This document shows positions 40,086 to 48,670 of a stretch of 64,000 nucleotides of DNA, in pieces (positions within the stretch are counted from its first letter, which is position 1; the number at the start of each line of letters is the position of its first letter). The stretch is from positions 62,001 through 126,000 of the forward strand of contig JADJQH010000002.1 of NCBI GenBank assembly GCA_016712865.1, given 5' to 3'. The notes under the pieces were generated by a model. That model was not told the DNA's origin and did no database searches. It was given only the letters and a program-made list of their open reading frames with translations. The DNA is from Dokdonella sp. (GTDB lineage Bacteria > Pseudomonadota > Gammaproteobacteria > Xanthomonadales > Rhodanobacteraceae). The position numbers were made by a program, and so were the translations under genes.

Positions 40086-41168
40086 TCAGCCTTCATCCTC
40101 AAGGAAGCGCACGCGGCGGGTCATTCCGCACACGAGTTCGTAGCCGATCGTGCCGGCGTGGGCGGCAATCTCCTCGACCGGCAAGCCCTCGCCCCAAAGC
40201 AGCACCGGATCGCCCACGCGCGCATCCGCCTGCCCACGCAGATCGATGCTGATGAGATCCATGGAAACGCGGCCGACGATCTGCGCGCGCCGGCCATTCA
40301 GAAGCACGGGTGTTCCGGAAGGCGCAGAGCGCGGATAGCCGTCGCCGTAGCCGATCTGCACGACGCCGATATCCATGTCTTCGGGACAGATCCAGTCGCC
40401 CGCATAGCCGACCGCCTCGCCCTTGCCCACGCGGTTGATCGCAACCAGCTTGCTGACCAGGGTCATCGCCGGCCGAAATCCGAACTGCGCCGCATGACTA
40501 CCGGCGATCACGGAAATGCCATACAACAATCCGCCCGGTCGTACCCACTGCGCCCGCGACTGTGGCCATTCCAGCACGCCTGCCGAGTTGGCCAGCGAAC
40601 GGGCGCCGGGCAGCTTCGCGGCAATGTCCTCGAATCGCTGCATCTGGATCTGGGTTTGCTCATCTTCGGCAACATCGGAATTGGCGAAGTGCGTCATCAG
40701 TCCGATGTCCGCATCGACGTTTTGCAGGGCGTGCAGGCGCCGATAGGCCTGCGCCGCGTCGGCCGGAGCAAATCCGAGGCGATGCATTCCGGTATCGATC
40801 TTCAGCCAGACCTTGAGCGGACGCGGATCGGCATCGGCAGCGAGCCACTCGATCTGGCTGGCATGGTGCACCACCGACTCCAGCCCGAGGCGGTGCATTT
40901 CCGCAATGTCCGCGGCTTCATCGATGCCCGAAAGCACCACGATGCGTTGCCTGATGCCGGTGGCACGCAGGCGCTGGCCATCGGCAATGCAGGCCACTCC
41001 GAATGCATCGGCCCTGTCGAGCACGCGTGCGACCCGTTCAAGCCCGTGCCCGTAGCCATCGGCCTTGACCACTGCCATCACCTGCGCCGGACTCGCCAAC
41101 TGGCGCAGGCGTTCGAGATTCGAACGCAGGGCGCCCAGGTGAATCGTGGCGCTGGTCGCCCTGCTCAC
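40086..41168 (-). CDS. alr: Alanine racemase
   Basis: 360 residues, PLP fold type III. Catalytic Lys35 in VMAVVKADGYGHG; catalytic Tyr region IGYGDGYPRSAPSG; C-terminal beta domain with VGRVSMDLISIDLRG. It supplies D-alanine for peptidoglycan. It overlaps dnaB by four bases. Confidence 0.96.
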   Translation of the reverse strand: MSRATSATIHLGALRSNLERLRQLASPAQVMAVVKADGYGHGLERVARVLDRADAFGVACIADGQRLRATGIRQRIVVLSGIDEAADIAEMHRLGLESVVHHASQIEWLAADADPRPLKVWLKIDTGMHRLGFAPADAAQAYRRLHALQNVDADIGLMTHFANSDVAEDEQTQIQMQRFEDIAAKLPGARSLANSAGVLEWPQSRAQWVRPGGLLYGISVIAGSHAAQFGFRPAMTLVSKLVAINRVGKGEAVGYAGDWICPEDMDIGVVQIGYGDGYPRSAPSGTPVLLNGRRAQIVGRVSMDLISIDLRGQADARVGDPVLLWGEGLPVEEIAAHAGTIGYELVCGMTRRVRFLEDEG

Positions 41169-42553
41169 TCGAACTGGTCCGTGTAGCGATCTGGCGCCAG
41201 GTTCTCGAAGCGTGTGAACTGACCGAGGAAGGCAAGCCGCACCGTCCCGATCGGGCCGTTTCTCTGCTTGCTGACGATGATCTCGGCAACGCCCTTGTCG
41301 GGCGAATCCTGGTTGTAGTAGTCGTCGCGGTAAATGAACATGACCACGTCGGCATCCTGTTCGATGGCGCCGGATTCGCGAAGATCCGACATCAGCGGCT
41401 TCTTGTCGGTGCGCTGTTCCAGTGAACGATTGAGCTGCGACAGGGCGATGATCGGAACATTGAGTTCCTTGGCCAGGGCCTTCAGTCCGCGCGAGATTTC
41501 CGAAATTTCGGTGGCCCGGTTTTCCTTGTTGCCGGGCACCTGCATGAGTTGCAGGTAGTCGATCACGATGAGGCCGAGGTCGTGCTCGCGCTTGAGCCGG
41601 CGCGCACGCGCGCGCAATTCGCCCGGCGACAGCGCCGGCGTGTCGTCGATGAAGATGCGCGTATCACTGAGCTGGGTAATTGCGCTGGTGACCCGCGGCC
41701 ATTCCTCTTCGCTCAACTCGCCGGTGCGCAGGTGCTGCTGGTTGATGCGCCCAAGTGATGAAATCAAGCGGAACGCCAACTGCGACGAGGACATTTCCAT
41801 GGAAAAGACCGCCACCGCCTTTTTCGTGCGCATGGCGGCGTTCTCGGCCATGTTCAACGCCAGCGCCGTCTTGCCCATCGAAGGACGCGCGGCAATGATG
41901 ATCAGGTCGGAAGGCTGCAGGCCCGTGGTCATTTCATCGAGGTCGGTGTAGCCGGTTGGCATTCCCGTGATCTGGCCGCGATTCTCGTAGCGGCTGGCGA
42001 GGATCTGGAACGCTTCCTTGGCTGCGGCGCGCGCCGGCACAAAACCCTTGCGTCCGCGTGATCCGGATTCGGCTATGCGGAACACCTTCTGCTCCGCCGT
42101 TTCCAGCAATTCCTGCGAACCGCGGCCTTCCGGCTGGTAGGCGTCACCAGCGATCTCGGTGCCCGTATCGATCAATTGGCGCAGCACGGATCGCTCGCGC
42201 ACGATGTCGGCGTAGGCAACGATATTGGCCGCACTGGGCGTGGAATTGGCCAGTTCGATCACATAGGCCATGCCACCGACCTGATCGCCCAGGTTTTGCG
42301 CGGCAAACCACTCGCCCAGGGTGATTGCATCGCAGGGTTGGTCCTTCTCGCTCAAGGTCTGGATGGCGCGGAAGATCAAGCGATGATCGCGCCGATAGAA
42401 ATCGTCCTCGTTGATGCGATCGGCAATGCGCTCCCATGCCTCCGGTGCCAGCATGAGGCCACCAAGCACCGCCTGCTCGGCCTCAATCGAATGCGGCGGC
42501 ACCTTGAGGGCTTCAACGGTCGTTGCGGGCTTGCGCTCTGCGGAAGGATGCAT
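41165..42553 (-). CDS. dnaB: Replicative DNA helicase DnaB
   Basis: 462 residues from ATG 42553 (MHPSAERKPATT); a longer open frame extends to 42679 through the leader and is not conserved. N-terminal domain with PPHSIEAEQAVLGGLML; C-terminal RecA-like motor with Walker A ARPSMGKTALAL, then FSMEMSSSQLAFRL and VIDYLQLMQV. Hexameric 5'-3' helicase. It is located after the rpsF-rpsR-rplI operon, the usual order. Confidence 0.96.
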   Translation of the reverse strand: MHPSAERKPATTVEALKVPPHSIEAEQAVLGGLMLAPEAWERIADRINEDDFYRRDHRLIFRAIQTLSEKDQPCDAITLGEWFAAQNLGDQVGGMAYVIELANSTPSAANIVAYADIVRERSVLRQLIDTGTEIAGDAYQPEGRGSQELLETAEQKVFRIAESGSRGRKGFVPARAAAKEAFQILASRYENRGQITGMPTGYTDLDEMTTGLQPSDLIIIAARPSMGKTALALNMAENAAMRTKKAVAVFSMEMSSSQLAFRLISSLGRINQQHLRTGELSEEEWPRVTSAITQLSDTRIFIDDTPALSPGELRARARRLKREHDLGLIVIDYLQLMQVPGNKENRATEISEISRGLKALAKELNVPIIALSQLNRSLEQRTDKKPLMSDLRESGAIEQDADVVMFIYRDDYYNQDSPDKGVAEIIVSKQRNGPIGTVRLAFLGQFTRFENLAPDRYTDQFE

Positions 42554-42629
42554 GGGGTGATGGCCGACTCGATGATGCTGCGGGCAACGATCATACGCAG
42601 CGTTGCGTCTCACCAGTAGAGAACAACCC

Positions 42630-42638
42630 TGTGCATAA
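42630..42638 (-). promoter_or_regulatory. Possible DnaA box in the dnaB leader
   Basis: Minus-strand TTATGCACA differs by one base from the DnaA consensus TTATCCACA. It lies about 80 bp upstream of the dnaB start, next to a TATGAT that could serve as a -10 (42588-42593). A single site, so the evidence is weak. Confidence 0.3.
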
Positions 42639-42674
42639 GCTGTGAAATCAGCGATCGGCGAAAGCCAAGGCGCG

Positions 42675-42706
42675 CACAAAACAAAGCGGGCGCCCTGCGG
42701 CGCCCG
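42675..42706 (-). terminator. Rho-independent terminator of rpsF-rpsR-rplI
   Basis: Eight-base stem CGGGCGCC (42687-42694) / GGCGCCCG (42699-42706) with a four-base loop, followed on the minus strand by CTTTGTTTTGTG. About 30 bp after the rplI stop. Confidence 0.88.
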
Positions 42707-42733
42707 TTTCGGAAATCGAATGGACAGCTTCGA

Positions 42734-43186
42734 TCAGTTGTCGGGAACCACGATCACCTTGACCACGGTATCCACGTCGGCGTGCAGGTGGATGCGCACC
42801 TGGAACTCGCCAATGTGGCGGATCGGGCCTTCGCCCTGCACCACTTCATTCTTGTCCAGGGCCAGGCCGCTGGAGGTGAATGCTTCGGCGATGTCACGCG
42901 GGCCGACCGATCCGAACAGCTTGCCTTCGGTGCTGGCATTGGCGCGGATGGTGACGGCCTCGGCTGCATCGAACTGCGCCTTGCGGGCTTCGGCAGCGCC
43001 AAGCTGCTGGTTGGCCTTGGCCTCGTACTCCGCGCGACGGGCCTCGAAACCCTCGAGGTTCGCCGCGGTTGCTGGAACCGCCTTGCCTTGCGGCACCAGG
43101 TAATTGCGTCCGTAACCCGGTTTGACGTTGACCTTGTCGCCAAGGTTGCCGAGGTTCTTTACTTTCTGCAGAAGAATAAGTTGCAT
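42734..43186 (-). CDS. rplI: 50S ribosomal protein L9
   Basis: 150 residues from ATG 43186 ([20 protein letters not shown]). [15 protein letters not shown] is diagnostic; the long connecting helix and C-terminal domain ([16 protein letters not shown]) follow. Last gene of the operon, with the terminator after it. Confidence 0.97.
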   Translation of the reverse strand: MQLILLQKVKNLGNLGDKVNVKPGYGRNYLVPQGKAVPATAANLEGFEARRAEYEAKANQQLGAAEARKAQFDAAEAVTIRANASTEGKLFGSVGPRDIAEAFTSSGLALDKNEVVQGEGPIRHIGEFQVRIHLHADVDTVVKVIVVPDN

Positions 43187-43207
43187 GGTTTTCACTCCAA
43201 TTCGTTA

Positions 43208-43267
43208 GCGCCGGCCTTTGCCGGCGCAGCTTGCGCTGTCCGAATCGACCCGCTTTGCGACGGGTCG
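43208..43267 (-). other. Two hairpins between rpsR and rplI
   Basis: Minus-strand reading meets first a stem CGACCCG / CGGGTCG (43267-43261 with 43252-43246) and then a perfect stem GCGCCGGC / GCCGGCGC (43227-43220 with 43215-43208). Neither is followed by a T run. They lie between the S18 stop and the L9 start and may attenuate, stabilise or regulate L9 translation. Confidence 0.5.
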
Positions 43268-43276
43268 GGAATCAGA

Positions 43277-43501
43277 TCAATGGCTGTCGCTGTAGGGAAG
43301 CAGCGAAAGGAAACGTGCGTGCTGCACGGCGATGGAAAGCTGGCGCTGGTAGCGCGCCTTGGTGCCGGTGATGCGGCTGGGCACGATCTTGCCGGTTTCG
43401 GTGATGTACTGACGCAGCAGATTGAGATCCTTGTAATCGATCTCGGCCACGCCTTCGGCGGTGAAACGGCAGAATTTCTTGCGACGGAAGAACTTGGACA
43501 T
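43277..43501 (-). CDS. rpsR: 30S ribosomal protein S18
   Basis: 74 residues. [37 protein letters not shown] and [19 protein letters not shown] match S18. It pairs with S6 on the small subunit. Middle gene of rpsF-rpsR-rplI. Confidence 0.97.
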   Translation of the reverse strand: MSKFFRRKKFCRFTAEGVAEIDYKDLNLLRQYITETGKIVPSRITGTKARYQRQLSIAVQHARFLSLLPYSDSH

Positions 43502-43528
43502 GAGGGCTACTCCTGGATTCCTGGATGA

Positions 43529-43990
43529 TTATTCGGCGCTGGCGGAAAAACCGGAATCGTCCGCTTCGCGGGCTCCGCGATCGCCACGATCCGAACGGCT
43601 CGGCCGCTCATCGGAATCGTCCATGCCATAACCGCCTTCATCGTCACGACGACGGCGCTCACCCTTGTCATCCTTGTTCTTCATGATGGCCGACATCTCG
43701 GTTACCGGCTGATCACGCTTGATCACCAGATGACGCAGCACGGCATCATTGAAACGGAAGCCGGACAGCAGTTCATCGAGAACCTTCTGTCCCACTTCGA
43801 TGTTGAGCAGCACATAGTGGGCCTTGGCCAAGTGCTGGATCGGGAACGCCAACTGGCGGCGGCCCCAGTCTTCCAGGCGATGGATCTTGCCGCCATCGGC
43901 CTCGATCATCGAGCGGTAGCGCTCGATCATGGCCGGCACTTGCTCACTCTGGTCAGGGTGGACCAGAAACACGACTTCATAATGACGCAT
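43529..43990 (-). CDS. rpsF: 30S ribosomal protein S6
   Basis: 153 residues from ATG 43990 ([20 protein letters not shown]); a longer frame upstream is not conserved. Ferredoxin-like fold with [20 protein letters not shown]. The C-terminal tail of about 45 residues is strongly charged ([24 protein letters not shown]), longer than the roughly 131-residue E. coli form, which in E. coli is a target for RimK glutamylation. First gene of the operon. Confidence 0.96.
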   Translation of the reverse strand: MRHYEVVFLVHPDQSEQVPAMIERYRSMIEADGGKIHRLEDWGRRQLAFPIQHLAKAHYVLLNIEVGQKVLDELLSGFRFNDAVLRHLVIKRDQPVTEMSAIMKNKDDKGERRRRDDEGGYGMDDSDERPSRSDRGDRGAREADDSGFSASAE

Positions 43991-44219
43991 GGTTTTTCCT
44001 TGTGGATGTCCGCAAACAGCCTGCGGGGGCAGCCTCCCCGACGCGCGGTGAGGCAAGTCACTTCATTCCCGGCGGAACGAAGGGGCGCGAATATTAGAGG
44101 AAAACCCCATCGGCGGCAAGGACTTGGCCAGGAGCCAGCGCGGCGACGTTGCGCCCCATGCCATGCGCTTGCGTTATCGTGTCGGGCACAGCTCATTGGC
44201 GCAGCTTGGGAGATCCGAT

Positions 44220-45839
44220 GTGACGAAAATCCAGGCAGACGTGGCGGTGGTTGGCGGCGGTCTTGCCGGCATCGTGACTGCGCTGGAACTGCTGCGCACC
44301 GGCAAATCGGTGGCCTTGCTGGATCGCGACTCCCGGCAACGGTTTGGCGGGCTGGCCCTGTGGGCGTTTGGCGGCATGGCCCTGGTCGGCACGCCCTTGC
44401 AGGCACGCAAGAAGATCATCGACACGCCGCAGATCGCGCTGCGCGATTGGCTCAGCTTTGGCGAACTCGATGCGGGCGACACCTGGCCGCTGGCCTGGGC
44501 GCGATGCTACGTCGAGCAATCCCGCGCCCGGATTCACGACTGGCTGCTGCAGGAAGGCATCCGTTTCATGCCGGCCGTCAATTGGGTCGAACGCGGGCGA
44601 AATGGCGAAGGCAACAGCGTGCCGCGTTACCACATCGTCTGGGGCAGTTCGCGCGAGCTGACCCGACGCATGATCGGCGCATTGAATGCCGCTGCGGAGC
44701 ATGGCCGCTTGCACCTGCTGCATCGGCACCGGGTGTTGTCGATCGACCACGACGGCGGGCGGGTGGCAGGGGTTCTTGCCATGGATGAAGCATCCGGAAC
44801 CGAACTGCAGGTGCAAGCCCCCGTGGTGGTCATTGCCAGCGGCGGCATCAATGGCAGCCATGCGCAGGTGCGGCGCTACTGGCCTGCGGATCGTCCGCTG
44901 CCGGCGACGTTCCTCAACGGTGCGCACCCGTATGCCGACGGTGCAATCCATCGTGAAGTCGCCGACAGAATGGGCGGACAGCTCACCCATGCCGGTGAAA
45001 TGTGGAACTACGCCGCCGGCTTCGCTCACCCCTTCCCCCACTTCCCCGGGCACGGTCTGTCCACCATTCCCTGCAAGTCCGCGCTGTGGCTCGACCACTG
45101 CGGGCGTCGCATCGGCCCGGAGCCGCTGGTCACCGGTTTCGACACCCATTGGCTGTGCCAGCGCGTTTGCGAACAGGAAAAGCCCTGGACCTGGCATCTG
45201 CTCAACTGGCGCATCGCGGCCAGGGAATTTGCCATCTCCGGTGCCGAACACAATGCACGCATTCGCGACAAGCAGTTCCTGCGCTTCCTGTGGGAAACAC
45301 TCACCGGCAACCATCGCCTGGTGCGGCAGATGCAAGCCGAAAGCGAAGACTTCCTGGTCGACGAGAGCCTGGCCGGACTCGCCGCGAAGATGAACGCGCT
45401 CACTGCCTCGCTCGATGTCGATCCGGCAGTGCTCAAGGCCACTGTCGATGCCTTCGATGCCAACTTCGCAGCGAGTGCCCCGGCCCAGCAGGACGAACAG
45501 ATCCAACGCATCCTCAAGGCACGCGAATGGGGCCCGGATCGCCTGCGCACCTGCAAGCCGGCAGCACTGCAAGCCCCTGGCAGCGGCCCGTTCATCGCCA
45601 TCCGCATGCAATTGATCACGCGCAAGAGCCTGGGCGGGCTGCGCACCGACCTGCAAAGCCGGGTGCTGGATGCCCACGACTCGCCGATTCCGGGCCTGTA
45701 CTGCGTGGGCGAGGCGGCCGGGTTCGGTGGCGGCGGTGCCAGCGGCAAGCGTTCGCTCGAAGGCACCTTCCTGCCGGGGTGCATCCTCACCGCGCGTGCC
45801 GCCGCCCATTCCATCAACCACGGCAAGGCACCGACATGA
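44220..45839 (+). CDS. FAD-dependent dehydrogenase of the succinate dehydrogenase/KstD-like family
   Basis: 539 residues from GTG 44220, which has GGGAG seven bases upstream; the frame is open further 5' but without support. N-terminal Rossmann FAD motif VAVVGGGLAGIVTALELL (Gly residues 12-17); a second nucleotide region VVIASGGINGSH; C-terminal GLYCVGEAAGFGGGGASGKRSLEG, which closes the FAD site. It resembles FAD-binding dehydrogenases of the KstD/fumarate reductase superfamily, which oxidise or reduce carbon-carbon double bonds. The substrate is unknown. The stop overlaps the next start (ATGA), so the gene is coupled to the FMN enzyme and then to the ThDP enzyme. Confidence 0.85.
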   Translation: MTKIQADVAVVGGGLAGIVTALELLRTGKSVALLDRDSRQRFGGLALWAFGGMALVGTPLQARKKIIDTPQIALRDWLSFGELDAGDTWPLAWARCYVEQSRARIHDWLLQEGIRFMPAVNWVERGRNGEGNSVPRYHIVWGSSRELTRRMIGALNAAAEHGRLHLLHRHRVLSIDHDGGRVAGVLAMDEASGTELQVQAPVVVIASGGINGSHAQVRRYWPADRPLPATFLNGAHPYADGAIHREVADRMGGQLTHAGEMWNYAAGFAHPFPHFPGHGLSTIPCKSALWLDHCGRRIGPEPLVTGFDTHWLCQRVCEQEKPWTWHLLNWRIAAREFAISGAEHNARIRDKQFLRFLWETLTGNHRLVRQMQAESEDFLVDESLAGLAAKMNALTASLDVDPAVLKATVDAFDANFAASAPAQQDEQIQRILKAREWGPDRLRTCKPAALQAPGSGPFIAIRMQLITRKSLGGLRTDLQSRVLDAHDSPIPGLYCVGEAAGFGGGGASGKRSLEGTFLPGCILTARAAAHSINHGKAPT

Positions 45840-47017
45840 GCCTGCGTTTTCCTTCAAGCCCTGATGACTACCGTGAATGTGCGCGTCGCCGGCTGCCGAG
45901 GTTCCTGTTCGACTACCTCGATGGCGGTGCCGGAACGGAAGTCACGCTGGGCGCCAACAGCCGCGACCTTGCCGCGATCAGACTGCGCCAGCGCGTGCTG
46001 GTGGATGTGGAGAACATCGACACCGGTACCCAGCTGGCCGGCGAGTCCTGTTCGATGCCGGTGGCACTGGCACCGGTTGGCATGGCCGGCATCGTGGCCA
46101 GGCGTGGCGAGGCACAGGCAGCGCGCGTCGCCGAGTCCGCGAGGGTGCCGTTCACCCTTTCCACGGTGGGCGTTTGCTCGCTTGAGGAAGTGCGTGCCGC
46201 GCGCAACACCCCGTTCTGGTTCCAGCTCTACATGATTCGCGACCGCGCAGTCGTTTCCGCCTTGCTTGAACGTGCCTGGGCGGTTGGCTGCCGCACCCTG
46301 GTGTTCACCGTGGATTTGCCCCGCGTCGGCATGCGCCATCGGGACGTGCGCAACGGCATGGATACCGCCGGCACGCGCGCGTCCATCCTGCGCGCGGCGC
46401 AGGTGCTGGCCAGGCCCGGCTGGATCTGGAATGTGGCAATGCGCGGCAAGCCCTTGCAGATCGGCTGCCTGGCCGGGCAAGTGCCCGGCGCGCGTGATCT
46501 CGGCTCTTTCAAGCGCTGGGTGGATGCACAGTTCGATGCCAGCGTGACATGGCAGGACATTGCATGGCTGCGCGCGCGTTGGCAGGGTCGCCTGATGCTC
46601 AAGGGCATCCTGGATATCGAAGATGCCCGCCAAGCCGTGCACGTGGGCGCCGATGGCATCGTGGTGTCCAACCACGGAGGTCGCCAGCTCGATGGCGTGC
46701 GCTCGACCATCAGCGTACTGCCGGAAATCGTGCAGGGCGTGGGCAAGCAACTGGAAGTGTGGATGGATGGCGGCATCCGCAGCGGCACCGATGTTTTCAA
46801 GGCCATTGCCCTCGGCGCACGCGGCGTGATGATCGGGCGCACCTGGGCGTGGGCATTAGCAGGCAATGGGTCAAAGGGATTGGAGAACTGCCTGGCCAGC
46901 CTGCAACGGGAGTTGCGCCTTGCCATGGTGTTGACGGGAGCCCGCACGATTGCCGACATTGACAGCAGTCGGCTGGATACCGGCCCAACGAATGTTTCTT
47001 GCGGAGATGCACGATGA
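45836..47017 (+). CDS. FMN-dependent L-2-hydroxyacid dehydrogenase (LldD family)
   Basis: 393 residues. A TIM-barrel FMN enzyme of the lactate dehydrogenase / mandelate dehydrogenase / glycolate oxidase family. N-terminal FDYLDGGAGTEVTL; FMN-binding APVGMAGIVARRGE; catalytic His in the motif VSNHGGRQLDG (about 275-280); then WMDGGIRSGTDVFKAIALGA. It oxidises a short 2-hydroxyacid to a 2-oxoacid. L-lactate is the default reading, but the downstream ThDP enzyme suggests a mandelate-like or other hydroxyacid. ATGA overlaps link it to both neighbours. Confidence 0.88.
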   Translation: MSLRFPSSPDDYRECARRRLPRFLFDYLDGGAGTEVTLGANSRDLAAIRLRQRVLVDVENIDTGTQLAGESCSMPVALAPVGMAGIVARRGEAQAARVAESARVPFTLSTVGVCSLEEVRAARNTPFWFQLYMIRDRAVVSALLERAWAVGCRTLVFTVDLPRVGMRHRDVRNGMDTAGTRASILRAAQVLARPGWIWNVAMRGKPLQIGCLAGQVPGARDLGSFKRWVDAQFDASVTWQDIAWLRARWQGRLMLKGILDIEDARQAVHVGADGIVVSNHGGRQLDGVRSTISVLPEIVQGVGKQLEVWMDGGIRSGTDVFKAIALGARGVMIGRTWAWALAGNGSKGLENCLASLQRELRLAMVLTGARTIADIDSSRLDTGPTNVSCGDAR

Positions 47018-48666
47018 ACGGCGCCCAGGCCCTGCTGAAAACCCTCGCCGATGCCGGTATCGAGGTGTGTTTCACCAATCCCGGCACCTCGGAAATGCAT
47101 TTCGTGGCAGCCCTCGATGGTGAGCCGCGCATGCGAGCGGTGCTGGCCCTGTTCGAAGGCGTGGCTACCGGTGCCGCGGATGGTTACGCGCGCATGGCCG
47201 ACAAGCCCGCTGCCACCCTGCTTCATCTGGGCTGCGGACTCGGCAATGGCCTGGCCAACCTGCACAACGCACGCAAGGGCAAGGTGCCGGTGGTCAACAT
47301 CGTCGGTGATCACGCCAGCTATCACGTCAAGTACGACGCCCAGCTGCAATCGGACATTGAAACCGTGGCGCGCAATGTGTCGCCCGGCTTCGTACGCACG
47401 CCGCGAAGCACGGCCGAGCTGGCCCGGGATGCCGCCGAAGCGGTGAAGGCGGCGCGCACCCTGCCAGGCCAGGTTGCAACCCTGATCCTGCCTGCGGATG
47501 TGTCCTGGGGCGATGGCGGAGTACCCAGCCCGCCGTTGGCGATTCCCCAGGCCTTGCCTGCTTCGGATGAAACCATTTCGGCAATCGCGGCACTGATCCG
47601 ATCTGGGCGGCCGCTGGCCATGCTGTTGGGGGGACGCGCCTTGCGCGAACCCGGACTGCGGGCAGCCGCCCGAATTGCCGCCAGCCACGGCGTCAGGCTG
47701 CTTGCCGAGGTGTTTCCGACCCGCATGCAACGCGGCACCGGCCTGCCCCCTGTGGAACGCATGGCCTACATGGCCGAGCTGGCCAGCGTGCAATTGCATG
47801 GAATCGAGCATCTGGTACTCGTCGATGCCAAGTCGCCGGTTTCCTTTGTTGCCTATCCTGGCAAGAAAAGCGACCTCGTGCCGGAAGGCTGCCAGGCGCA
47901 TGTGTTGGCGACACCGGCGCAAGATGCCGTTGCCAGTCTGGAACGGCTGGCCAGCTGCCTTGCCGCAGACCAGTTGCCCACCATCCAGCAAGCGCAACGC
48001 CCCGCCGCACCCCGCGGTCGCCTGAGTGCTGCCAAGGTGTGCAAGGCGATCGGGCATTACCTTCCGGACAACGCCATCCTCATCGACGAGGGCATCACCT
48101 CGACCCTGATGCTCGGGGCAATGACCGCGGGCGCGCCGCGTCATGACCTGATCACGCTGACCGGCGGCGCCATTGGTCAAGGCCTGCCGAATGCCGTGGG
48201 CGCCGCCATCGCCTGCCCGGATCGGCCGGTCATTGCCCTGATTGGTGATGGCACGGCGATGTACACCATCCAGGCATTGTGGACAATGGCACGCGAAGGC
48301 CTGGACGTGACCGCGATCATCTTCAACAACGCATCCTACTCGGTGCTCAATGTCGAACTGGAGCGGGTTGGCGCGAGCGAGGGCGGCGGCAAGGCCAGGG
48401 CGCAACTCGACCTTGGACACCCGCAGCTGAATTTTGCACGGCTGGCCCAGGGCATGGGCGTTCACGCCGTGCGTACCAACAGCTCGGCGGAATTCAACAA
48501 GGCGCTTGAATACGCGCTTGAGCAGCCCGGCCCTCACCTGATCGAGGCCTGCGTGCCTGAATCGCTCAACCGCAGCAAGCGCCGCATCCTGCCGTGGATG
48601 CTCAAGGCCCTGCCGAGCCTGCCGCAAGGATTGGCGAGGGCGATCAAGCGCAAGATCGCTCCGTGA
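47014..48666 (+). CDS. Thiamine-diphosphate-dependent enzyme, acetolactate synthase/benzoylformate decarboxylase-like
   Basis: 550 residues. N-terminal PYR domain with the catalytic Glu48 (LFEGVATGAADGYAR); middle domain (RSGRPLAMLLGGRALREPGL); C-terminal PP domain with the ThDP motif LIGDGTAMYTIQALWT through IIFNNASYSV (GDG-x26-NN). It is of the AHAS/BFD/oxalyl-CoA decarboxylase superfamily. No small regulatory subunit gene is adjacent, so it is probably not the biosynthetic acetolactate synthase. The likely reaction is decarboxylation or carboligation of the 2-oxoacid made by the preceding enzyme. Its ATG is inside the previous gene's stop (ATGA). Confidence 0.85.
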   Translation: MNGAQALLKTLADAGIEVCFTNPGTSEMHFVAALDGEPRMRAVLALFEGVATGAADGYARMADKPAATLLHLGCGLGNGLANLHNARKGKVPVVNIVGDHASYHVKYDAQLQSDIETVARNVSPGFVRTPRSTAELARDAAEAVKAARTLPGQVATLILPADVSWGDGGVPSPPLAIPQALPASDETISAIAALIRSGRPLAMLLGGRALREPGLRAAARIAASHGVRLLAEVFPTRMQRGTGLPPVERMAYMAELASVQLHGIEHLVLVDAKSPVSFVAYPGKKSDLVPEGCQAHVLATPAQDAVASLERLASCLAADQLPTIQQAQRPAAPRGRLSAAKVCKAIGHYLPDNAILIDEGITSTLMLGAMTAGAPRHDLITLTGGAIGQGLPNAVGAAIACPDRPVIALIGDGTAMYTIQALWTMAREGLDVTAIIFNNASYSVLNVELERVGASEGGGKARAQLDLGHPQLNFARLAQGMGVHAVRTNSSAEFNKALEYALEQPGPHLIEACVPESLNRSKRRILPWMLKALPSLPQGLARAIKRKIAP

Positions 48667-48670
48667 TCGA

